In this document: piece by piece, positions 6,703 through 11,329 of the stretch
How positions within the stretch are numbered: the first letter of the stretch is position 1
Layout: every line of letters begins with the position of its first letter
DNA from: DATKCN01 sp035513175
GTDB lineage: Bacteria; Chloroflexota; Chloroflexia; Thermomicrobiales; CFX8
Assembly (NCBI GenBank): GCA_035513175.1
Contig: DATKCN010000254.1
Location: 1 to 11,329 of the forward strand
Direction: 5' to 3'
DNA length: 11,329 nt
Notes under the pieces: model-generated
Seen by the model: only the letters and a program-made list of their open reading frames with translations
What the model was told of the DNA's origin: nothing
Database searches by the model: none
Made by a program: the position numbers and the translations under genes

Positions 6703-7002
6703 ATGTATGCGCGAGTAACGAACGCACAACCCCAGGCTGAGCGATTCGACGATGCCGTGAATTCGGTCGAGACGGTCTTCATGGCCGCGGCTCGGGAGCA
6801 ACGCGGCTACAAGGGCTTTCTGCTACTGACCGACCGGCAGACACAGCGACTCCTGGGAATCTCGCTTTGGGAGAGCGAACAGGACCTGCGGAACAGTGCC
6901 AACTCGAGCGGCTACTACCAGTCAGGCATCGCCGCCTTCGCCAAATTCCTTGTTTCTCCAGCGGAAACGTCGACCTTTGAGGTGTCCCTGCGAGACGTCT
7001 GA
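6703..7002 (+). CDS. ABM-like (dimeric alpha/beta barrel) small protein
   Basis: The product has 99 residues. The ATG at 6703 is set by GGAGGAG at 6688-6694 with 8 nt spacing; the open frame reaches further upstream but without similarity or a ribosome binding site. The order is a first strand (MYARVTNAQPQ), a helix (ERFDDAVNSVETVFMAAARE), the strand GYKGFLLLTDRQTQRLLGIS ending in LWESEQDLRNSANS, a further helix (GYYQSGIAAFAKF) and a last strand (TFEVSLRD). This is the antibiotic-biosynthesis-monooxygenase-like barrel layout; the motif LW-E-S-E-x-D-L-x-x-S is typical. Members are small cofactor-free oxygenases, haem-degrading enzymes or proteins without known activity, and no catalytic residue can be assigned here. 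It lies 149 bp after the DUF4242 gene, a protein of similar expected fold. Confidence 0.7.
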   Translation: MYARVTNAQPQAERFDDAVNSVETVFMAAAREQRGYKGFLLLTDRQTQRLLGISLWESEQDLRNSANSSGYYQSGIAAFAKFLVSPAETSTFEVSLRDV

Positions 7003-7012
7003 ACTGCGCTGA

Positions 7013-7051
7013 CGATGCCCTGCGTGAGACGACAACGAGCGCGGGGCATCG
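7013..7051. terminator. Hairpin between converging genes, probable bidirectional terminator
   Basis: CGATGCCC (7013-7020) pairs perfectly with GGGCATCG (7044-7051). The stem can extend inward by five more pairs, two of them wobble, leaving a loop of about 13 nt. It lies between the ABM-like gene on the plus strand and ecfT on the minus strand, just past both stops. No long T-run follows on either strand. Confidence 0.55.
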
Positions 7052-7053
7052 CC

Positions 7054-7857
7054 TCACCATAACCCCAGTAGCTCGCGCCCGACACCCCGCGCCAGCGACA
7101 GCCACAGCAGCGTGCCGGTGACAGCGACCGTTAGCGCCAGAGCGACCCAGTCTGCCCGCTGCATCGCGATGTCGCGGAACGTCGTGCGTCTGCGGCTGGC
7201 GCCGAAACCGCGTGAATCGAGCGTCATCGCCAGCTGCTCGCTGGAGCGGAAGGCGCTCACCAGCGCCGCGACGAAGATCGGCGACATCAGCCGCGCCTTG
7301 CGGAACCACCAGCCCTGGAGCACCAGCCCGCGCGCCTGCTGCGCGTCCGACACCGTGGCCCAGGTGCCCGCGAAGGTCGGGATGAAGCGCAGCCCGATCG
7401 TCAGCGCCATGCCCCAGCGGAACGGCAACCCCAGCCGGACGAACCCGTGCACCAGCTCGCGTGGCCCCGTCGTCCCGACCCACAGGATGAACAGGAAGTT
7501 GATGCCCGCGATGCGGGTTGCGTTGACGACGCCGCGCAACACACCCTGCCGCGTGATGTCCAGCGGCCCGAGCGAGAACCACACGTCCCCAGCCCGGTCG
7601 AACAGCGGCCAGATTACGACGATCAGCGCCAGCAGCACGGCGATTGCCCGCCAGATCGTCCGCAGCCGCTCTTTGGGATAGCCGCTGGCCATCAGGGCGA
7701 CGTGAATCGCCACCAGCGCGGCGATCAGCAACGCCAGGCTCAGCCAGAAAAACAGCACCGCCCCCCAGGCCGCGATGATGAACAGCTTCACCCGCGGGTC
7801 AAGCCGGTGCAGCAGCGAGCGGCCAGGGACGTAGAAATCCAGCGCTCCGGCGCTCAT
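7054..7857 (-). CDS. ecfT: ECF transporter T component (transmembrane energy-coupling protein)
   Basis: The product has 267 residues. The ATG at 7857 overlaps the stop of the upstream ATPase gene as ATGA; an extension of nine codons further upstream would lie inside the ATPase gene and is rejected. The N-terminal segment YVPGRSLLHRLDPRVKL (9-25) is the classic EcfT opening, followed by hydrophobic helices (about 26-57 and 68-85, and more after 110). The two coupling motifs are present: A175-R176-G177 (DAQQARG) and S215-R216-G217 (TLDSRGFGA). Their arginines sit at the ends of long cytoplasmic helices that grip the two ATPases. T links ATP hydrolysis to rotation of the substrate-binding S component in the membrane. 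It is the last gene of the operon and ends at a hairpin. Confidence 0.93.
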   Translation of the reverse strand: MSAGALDFYVPGRSLLHRLDPRVKLFIIAAWGAVLFFWLSLALLIAALVAIHVALMASGYPKERLRTIWRAIAVLLALIVVIWPLFDRAGDVWFSLGPLDITRQGVLRGVVNATRIAGINFLFILWVGTTGPRELVHGFVRLGLPFRWGMALTIGLRFIPTFAGTWATVSDAQQARGLVLQGWWFRKARLMSPIFVAALVSAFRSSEQLAMTLDSRGFGASRRRTTFRDIAMQRADWVALALTVAVTGTLLWLSLARGVGRELLGLW

Positions 7858-8708
7858 TGAGACTCTCCCTGCCGCGCGATCCACGCGTCGCAGAACCCGG
7901 CGACGGTGACGACGCCGGGCGGCAGCATCACGCCCCGTTCTCGCAGCTCCGCGGCCAGCAGCGCCGGGTCCGGCGCCTGCAGGCGCGCCGCTTGCAGCAG
8001 ATCCTGCCGCTCGTACAGGCTGGAGGGGGGCATGTCCGCGACGACCCGTCCGTCCCGCAACGCGACGACCCGATGCGCGTGCTCCGCCACTAGCGCCATC
8101 TCGTGCGTAATGAGCGCAACGGCGCGCCCTTCGTCCACCAGCCCACGCAGCATCGCCATCAGCTCACCGGTGCGGCGGCGGTCCAGCCCGCCGGTCGGCT
8201 CGTCGAGCACCAGCACGCGTGGTCCCATGACGCACACGGCCGCCAGCGCCGTCAGCCGGCGCAGCCCCCGACCGAGCATCGCCGGATGCGCGTCCGCCAG
8301 CGCGGTCAACCCGAAGCGCGCCAGCGTCTCGGCGACCCGGCCGTCCAGCTCTGGTCCGTCGATGCCGAGCTGTCGCGGTCCATACTCCACCTCGCGGCGC
8401 ACGGATGGCAGGAAGAGCTGGTGGTCGGGATTCTGGAAGACGAAGCCGACGCGGCGCGCCAATTTGCCCACTGCGATCTCCCGAGTGTCCGTCTCACCCA
8501 CCAGTACTCGCCCGGTCGCGGGCTTCAGCAGGCCGTTGAGATGCTTGGCCAGCGTGGTCTTGCCGGAGCCGTTCTGGCCGATGAGCGCCACCAGCTCTCC
8601 GGCGTGGATGTCCAGCGACACGTCCTGCAGGGCGGGCGGCAGCTGAGTGTCGGCGTCAGCGGTGTATGCGAACGAGATGTCCTGCACGCGGACCAGCGTC
8701 TCACTCAC
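7854..8708 (-). CDS. ecfA2: ECF transporter ATPase A2, with altered signature motif
   Basis: The product has 284 residues from a GTG at 8708 that overlaps the end of the first ATPase gene by 8 nt. Domains in order: A-loop FAY (13-15), Walker A GQNGSGKT (44-51), Q-loop VFQNPDHQLF (90-99, characteristic of ECF ATPases), Walker B VLVLDE (165-170), D-loop GGLD (173-176) and switch histidine H202 (ITHEM). The ABC signature, normally LSGGQ or similar, reads L145-G-R-G-L149, so the serine that contacts ATP in the partner's site is glycine. The coding bases are clear and there is no frameshift nearby. LG-R/K-G variants occur in some ECF ATPases as far as I recall, so it need not be inactive. A C-terminal extension of about 60 residues follows. 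It works with A1 as a heterodimer driving vitamin or metal uptake. Confidence 0.92.
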   Translation of the reverse strand: MSETLVRVQDISFAYTADADTQLPPALQDVSLDIHAGELVALIGQNGSGKTTLAKHLNGLLKPATGRVLVGETDTREIAVGKLARRVGFVFQNPDHQLFLPSVRREVEYGPRQLGIDGPELDGRVAETLARFGLTALADAHPAMLGRGLRRLTALAAVCVMGPRVLVLDEPTGGLDRRRTGELMAMLRGLVDEGRAVALITHEMALVAEHAHRVVALRDGRVVADMPPSSLYERQDLLQAARLQAPDPALLAAELRERGVMLPPGVVTVAGFCDAWIARQGESQ

Positions 8709-9585
8709 CCGGCGCCACGCCCTCAGACGGGGCGAGCGCCCGCGCGGCCCCGCGCAGTTCGGTGAACGCGAAGCGCGTCCCCAGACGCCGGTTCAGCCCC
8801 GCGGCGATCTCGCTTACGGCGGGAACGGCGACGCCGCGTTCCATCAGCGCGAGCGGGCTCCCATAGAGCGCGCCAGGCGTGTCGAGCGCCACGATCCGTC
8901 CCTCGTCGAGGACGGCCACGCGATCCGCCAGCCGCGCGAGGACCGACGCGTCGCTTTCCACCATGATGACGGTGATGCGCTGCTCCCGTTGCCGGAGCCC
9001 GGCGATAACCGCCGTAATCTCGCGCCGTCCAATTGGATCCAGCTCAGCCGTCGGCTCGTCCAGCACGATGACGCGCGGCATCATCGCCAGCACCGCCGCG
9101 ATGCCCACCCGCTGCTTCTGCCCGCCGGAGAGCTGCGGCGCCGGACGATCCCGGTGCTCGCTCATCCCGACGACATCCAGCGCCCACGCCACCCGCTCCC
9201 CGATCTCACGGGGATCGACCGCCAGATTTTCGGGGCCGAACGCTACCTCGTCCTCGACGGTCAGCCCGAGCAGGTTCGCCTCCGGGTCCTGGAAGACGAT
9301 ACCAACGCGCGTGGCCATGCGCGCCACGGGCGTGCGCTTGGTGTTCAGCTCCCCGATCCAGACGTCGCCCCGAATCGTCCCGCTTGTCTGCTGGGGAACG
9401 AGCCCGTTAAGGGCCATGCACAGCGTCGACTTGCCGCTGCCGGTCGTGCCGCAGACGCCGAGCAGCTCTCCCTCGGCGACATGCAGGTCGATTCCGTTGA
9501 GCGCCCAAGGCTGGTTCTCGTCTGTCTCGTCGCCACTGGGGTCGAAGGCCGGGTAACGGAAGTGGAGGTTTTCGACGCGGATCAC
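8701..9585 (-). CDS. ecfA1: ECF transporter ATPase A1, with the switch histidine replaced
   Basis: The product has 294 residues from a GTG at 9585, preceded by TGAGG (9593-9597) at 7 nt spacing. The start overlaps the stop of the DUF559 gene (GTGA). Motifs: A-loop FRY (9-11), Walker A GTTGSGKS (46-53), Q-loop VFQDPEANLL (97-106), canonical signature LSGGQKQR (152-159), Walker B VIVLDE (172-177) and D-loop AELD (180-183). Where ECF ATPases have a histidine in the switch loop (family form V-E-H or T-H-D), this one reads V209-E210-S211-D212. The codon is AGC, two changes from His. A short acidic insert (DPSGDETDEN, 15-24) follows the A-loop. It pairs with A2; the loss of His here and the altered signature of A2 affect the same composite ATP site. 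Energises the S/T membrane pair. Confidence 0.92.
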   Translation of the reverse strand: MIRVENLHFRYPAFDPSGDETDENQPWALNGIDLHVAEGELLGVCGTTGSGKSTLCMALNGLVPQQTSGTIRGDVWIGELNTKRTPVARMATRVGIVFQDPEANLLGLTVEDEVAFGPENLAVDPREIGERVAWALDVVGMSEHRDRPAPQLSGGQKQRVGIAAVLAMMPRVIVLDEPTAELDPIGRREITAVIAGLRQREQRITVIMVESDASVLARLADRVAVLDEGRIVALDTPGALYGSPLALMERGVAVPAVSEIAAGLNRRLGTRFAFTELRGAARALAPSEGVAPGE

Positions 9586-10010
9586 CGGGAGACCTCACCC
9601 CAACCCCTCTCCTCACAGGAGAGGGGCTTTTGTGTGTGGGAGGCGAGGGCGTTGAGGATGTGATTGAGAACGGCATCGAGGTTGTGGAGGATTTCGTCGT
9701 TGGAGACGCGGAGGGTGAGGATGACGCGTGAGGCGAGGGTGTCGTCGCGGGCACTGTCGGATTCGGTCTGCTGGGCGTGGATGCCGCCGTCAACCTCCAC
9801 CACCAGCGCCGCCGCGTGGCAATAGGAGTCGACGATGAAGCCGTCGATGATCTGCTGCCGGCGGAACTTCCGGCCGCCGAGGCGGCTTGCACGGAGCTCC
9901 TGCCACAGAGCGGACTCCGCCCGTGTCATGCTCCGCCGCAGGTCGCGCGCACGCTCCGCCAGCCCTTCCGGGACTCGCTGTCCCACGACCACACGCCCAT
10001 CATCGACCAC
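9582..10010 (-). CDS. DUF559 PD-(D/E)XK nuclease-like protein inside a palindrome-bounded unit
   Basis: The product has about 142 residues and matches the DUF559 (Vsr/restriction-endonuclease-like) family: ARDLRRSMTRAESALWQELR (21-40), LGGRKFRRQQIIDGFIVDSY (44-63), LVVEVDGGIH (69-78) and a final helix NDEILHNLDAVLNHIL (104-119). D61, E72 and D74 are the likely metal-binding residues; family members are predicted nucleases but biochemical roles are largely unknown. The segment ASRVILTLRVSN (93-104) is less typical than the usual G-F/Y-x-V-L-R. The GTG at 10010 is chosen for AGGGG 7 nt upstream; a TTG at 10028 or GTGs at 9992/9986 are alternatives. The last 15 residues (KPLSCEERGWGEVSR) are the translation of the left palindromic repeat. 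The TGA overlaps the ecfA1 start, so it has become part of that operon. Confidence 0.82.
   Translation of the reverse strand: MVDDGRVVVGQRVPEGLAERARDLRRSMTRAESALWQELRASRLGGRKFRRQQIIDGFIVDSYCHAAALVVEVDGGIHAQQTESDSARDDTLASRVILTLRVSNDEILHNLDAVLNHILNALASHTQKPLSCEERGWGEVSR
9593..9597 (-). promoter_or_regulatory. Ribosome binding site of ecfA1 formed by the repeat end
   Basis: Reading leftward, the repeat's terminal GGGGTGAG plus the next base gives TGAGG, placed 7 nt before the GTG start of ecfA1. It is the only good SD there, so the repeat appears to supply the translation signal for the first ATPase. Confidence 0.45.
9594..9632 (-). repeat. Left copy of the palindromic REP-like repeat
   Basis: CCCCTCTCCT (9604-9613) pairs with AGGAGAGGGG (9617-9626): a perfect 10-bp stem with a 3-nt loop. 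Outward lies CTCACCCC (9594-9601), inward CTTTTG. It is the reverse complement of the right copy at 34 of 38 positions plus one 1-nt gap, the differences being the loop, one base beside the stem and one extra A. It is translated as the C-terminus of the DUF559 protein. Confidence 0.85.
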
Positions 10011-10069
10011 ACACTCACCCCTCCCCAATCACGACGCGCACAGCATACCCCCATCCCGCGACCCACAAT

Positions 10070-10107
10070 CAAAGCCCCTCTCCTTACAGGAGAGGGGCTG
10101 GGGTGAG
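10070..10107 (+). repeat. Right copy of the palindromic REP-like repeat
   Basis: CCCCTCTCCT (10075-10084) pairs with AGGAGAGGGG (10088-10097) around the loop TAC, with CAAAG on the inner side and CTGGGGTGAG on the outer side. Read in the direction of the ECF operon, the stem is followed by CTTTGATT, so it could act as a partial terminator between ecfS and the downstream genes. Confidence 0.85.
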
Positions 10108-10131
10108 ATGCCCCCGCACGGTACTCGAAAC

Positions 10132-10755
10132 CTACTCCTCAACCCAGCTCGGACCCGCGCCCCAGCGCCGGATCGGCGGGTAGGCAGCCCGCAGCGCCAG
10201 CACCAGCGGCACGGCAATCACGGCCGCCGCCAGCACCTGGAATGTATTGGGCCACACGGCCGCGAGCGCCGTCGCCGCGGCAGATTCGCCTTCGTCCGCG
10301 TCCAGCACGCCCGCAGGGATGAAGATGAGCATGTAGAGGAAGTACCCGATGACGACGATCGCGCCGCCGGCCACGACGGCCGCGATCAGCCGCGGCAGGC
10401 CACCCCGCCAGGCGATCAGCCCGGCCACGAGCCCCTGCAGCCCGTGAATCACGAACGTGCCCGGGGCCCAGGCGCCATAGCCGGATTGCAGGTCGGCCAG
10501 CGATGTCCCGAACGCGGCGGCGATGAGGCCGACCAGCGGCCCGAACACAAACGCCGCCACGTAGATGCCGATGTCACCCAGATGGATGTAGCCGCCGGGC
10601 CCGATCGACGGCTGGAACACGCGCGTCATCACGAACACGACGGCGATCATGACACCGGTCGCGGCGATCATGCGCGCGTCGAACCCCTGCCCCAACTCGG
10701 CAGCCGTCACGCGCCGTCCCGGTCTCCCACTGCTGTCAACGTCCCGCGCAGTCAT
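10132..10755 (-). CDS. ECF transporter S component (substrate-specific membrane protein)
   Basis: The product has 207 residues. The ATG at 10755 is preferred over a GTG at 10764 because the GAAGGGG ribosome binding site (10764-10770) sits 8 nt before the ATG and would touch the GTG. About six hydrophobic segments follow a polar N-terminus of 27 residues. The family core is clear: GYIHLGDIGIYVAAFVFGPL (55-74), then GTSLADLQSGYGAWAPGTF (83-101) and VIHGLQGLVAGLI (102-114). The H-L-G-D, F-G-P-x-x-G, LADL-x-x-GY and G-L-x-G motifs are those of vitamin-type ECF S components (PF07155/PF12822 group). It binds the substrate and is toppled in the membrane by the T/A1/A2 module encoded next. Being first in a complete operon argues for a dedicated (group I) transporter. 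The substrate cannot be named: no biosynthetic neighbour or recognised riboswitch is present. Confidence 0.87.
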   Translation of the reverse strand: MTARDVDSSGRPGRRVTAAELGQGFDARMIAATGVMIAVVFVMTRVFQPSIGPGGYIHLGDIGIYVAAFVFGPLVGLIAAAFGTSLADLQSGYGAWAPGTFVIHGLQGLVAGLIAWRGGLPRLIAAVVAGGAIVVIGYFLYMLIFIPAGVLDADEGESAAATALAAVWPNTFQVLAAAVIAVPLVLALRAAYPPIRRWGAGPSWVEE

Positions 10756-10886
10756 CCGAACCACCCCTTCGCTATGGTGCTGCCAACCCGGCCAGGGCGC
10801 TCAGCCCTCCCGCAAATGCTGTCGGGTTCATCGAGCCTGAGCAACATCCAATCGGGATGGTCCAAATCGGGGGCGTAAAGCGCGAA
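10756..10886 (-). promoter_or_regulatory. Leader/promoter region of the ECF operon with direct repeats and hairpin
   Basis: No gene is visible. Two near-identical direct repeats, TCCAATCGGG (10847-10856) and TCCAAATCGGG (10861-10871), lie 14 bp apart and could be regulator sites. Nearer to ecfS, AGGGC and GCCCT on the transcript (within 10794-10808) form a small hairpin. The leader is structured, but I could not match it to a known riboswitch consensus. Confidence 0.35.
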
Positions 10887-10916
10887 CAGGGGGCGCGATT
10901 GAACTCGCGCCCCCTG
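10887..10916 (-). terminator. Strong hairpin terminator downstream of the CsbD-like gene
   Basis: CAGGGGGCGCGA (10887-10898) and TCGCGCCCCCTG (10905-10916) form a perfect 12-bp stem with a 6-nt loop. It lies 62 bp past the stop of the CsbD-like gene and in front of the ecfS leader. The T-run on the minus side is poor (TTCGCGCTTT), so termination may be factor-assisted. Confidence 0.55.
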
Positions 10917-10978
10917 CCTCACTCCGCGTGGGATCAGACCTCACTGTCCGTCCCGGAACTGGTCGTCTGATTGATGTG

Positions 10979-11203
10979 TCAGCGGCGCTTGTCGTCGCGG
11001 TCGAACACCTTCTTGGCGGCGTCCTTCGCGTCGGAAGCGGCGTCCTTCACGCCACCAAGGGCCTGCTTGCCTTTGCCCTTGGCCTGATCACTGCGGCCTT
11101 CGGCGCGCTTGGCGTCGTCGTCGGTCAGGTCGCCCCAACCTTCCTTGGCCTTGCCTTTGGCCTCGTCCCACTTGCCCTTGACCTTGTCGTCCCGGCCACT
11201 CAT
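10979..11203 (-). CDS. CsbD-like general stress protein
   Basis: The product has 74 residues, highly charged and rich in Lys, Asp, Gly and Ala. The family pattern is complete: DKVKGKWDEAKGKAKEGWGD (6-25), LTDDDAKRAEGRSDQAKGKG (26-45) and a helical tail ending DAAKKVFDRDDKRR. CsbD-like proteins are small, largely helical or disordered proteins induced by general stress in many bacteria; their molecular function is not known. The ATG at 11203 is chosen because AAAGGA (11212-11217) lies 8 nt upstream; an ATG at 11209 would leave only 2 nt. It stands alone and ends at a strong hairpin. No clear promoter could be picked out in the 11204-11262 stretch. Confidence 0.88.
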   Translation of the reverse strand: MSGRDDKVKGKWDEAKGKAKEGWGDLTDDDAKRAEGRSDQAKGKGKQALGGVKDAASDAKDAAKKVFDRDDKRR

Positions 11204-11262
11204 GCACATTGTCCTTTCGCTACTCCTGGCGTTACCGCGTTCGTACACATTGGCTCGTCCGA

Positions 11263-11329
11263 ATGGACTCGCTTAGGGGTCGGCTACGCACGATCGTTGC
11301 CGCGATCTTTCGCCTCGCCGGGCCCACGG
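11263..11329 (+). CDS. Possible start of a divergent gene, partial at the right edge
   Basis: An ATG at 11263 opens a frame that stays open to the window end, reading MDSLRGRLRTIVAAIFRLAG and two more residues. The pattern of basic and hydrophobic residues is protein-like, but there is no ribosome binding site in front and only 22 codons are visible. No family can be named, and it may be chance. Confidence 0.2.
   Translation, partial: MDSLRGRLRTIVAAIFRLAGPT

Larger units (their letters stand above)
9594..10107 (-). mobile_element. Putative DUF559-palindrome mobile unit inserted in the ECF operon
   Basis: A 514-bp segment begins with CTCACCCC and ends with GGGGTGAG. It carries inverted copies of one 38-39 nt palindromic repeat at its ends and contains almost nothing but the DUF559 gene. 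It separates ecfS from ecfA1, genes that usually lie side by side in dedicated ECF operons. It follows the ecfS stop by 24 bp and abuts ecfA1. I see no target-site duplication in the immediate flanks. That it moved as a unit is inference from the symmetry and from its position in an otherwise compact operon. Confidence 0.5.

Noticed and set aside
9586..10120. Target-site duplication around the DUF559 unit
   Set aside because: The left flank (CGGGAGAC) and right flank (ATGCCCCCGC) share no convincing direct repeat, so no duplication is claimed.
10771..10830. TPP riboswitch in the ecfS leader
   Set aside because: Short strings such as GGGCTGAG and TGGCAGC recall the TPP element, but the paired helices and the conserved ACCTGA-type segment are not there.
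1..11329. tRNA, rRNA or CRISPR array
   Set aside because: No cloverleaf-like segment, rRNA signature or regularly spaced direct repeats were seen.

Overview
The window is GC-rich, densely coded bacterial DNA. Genes are packed with 1-8 nt stop/start overlaps. The gene types are a STAND-type LuxR regulator, an ECF sigma/anti-sigma pair, VapBC, a group I ECF vitamin-type transporter and a CsbD-like protein. Together with the GC content they fit a Chloroflexota (Thermomicrobia/Sphaerobacter-like) chromosome best. An actinobacterium cannot be excluded, and this assignment is inference from gene style only.

Layout. (1) 1-242, minus: the N-terminal part of a NarL-type response regulator that runs off the left edge and lacks the usual acidic pair. 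(2) 243-776: about 530 bp with no credible gene. (3) 777-2514, plus: a three-gene operon of ECF sigma factor, membrane zinc-finger anti-sigma factor and a tiny Tat-exported peptide with eight cysteines, coupled by GTGA and ATGA overlaps. (4) 2590-3342, plus: a VapB/VapC-type toxin-antitoxin pair behind an inverted repeat that looks like its operator. (5) 3603-6056, plus: an 817-residue ATPase/TPR/LuxR transcriptional regulator behind a consensus -35 box. (6) 6278-7002, plus: two small proteins of probable ferredoxin-like alpha/beta fold, a DUF4242 (SCO4226-like) protein and an ABM-like protein. (7) 7013-7051: a hairpin shared by converging transcription units. (8) 7054-10755, minus: an ECF transporter operon in the order S component, [inserted DUF559 unit], ATPase A1, ATPase A2, T component. 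(9) 10887-11203, minus: a CsbD-like stress protein and its hairpin terminator.

The most unusual structure is the 514-bp unit at 9594-10107. It is a small DUF559 (PD-(D/E)XK nuclease-like) gene bounded by two inverted copies of a 38-39 nt palindromic repeat with ends CTCACCCC and GGGGTGAG. It sits inside the ECF operon. The nuclease reading frame runs through one repeat, its stop overlaps the ecfA1 start, and the repeat end supplies the ecfA1 ribosome binding site. This resembles a REP/RAYT-like arrangement with a nuclease in place of the transposase.

A second notable point is that the two ECF ATPases are complementary in their defects. A1 has lost its switch histidine and A2 has a non-canonical signature motif. 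In a head-to-tail heterodimer both defects fall in the same ATP site.
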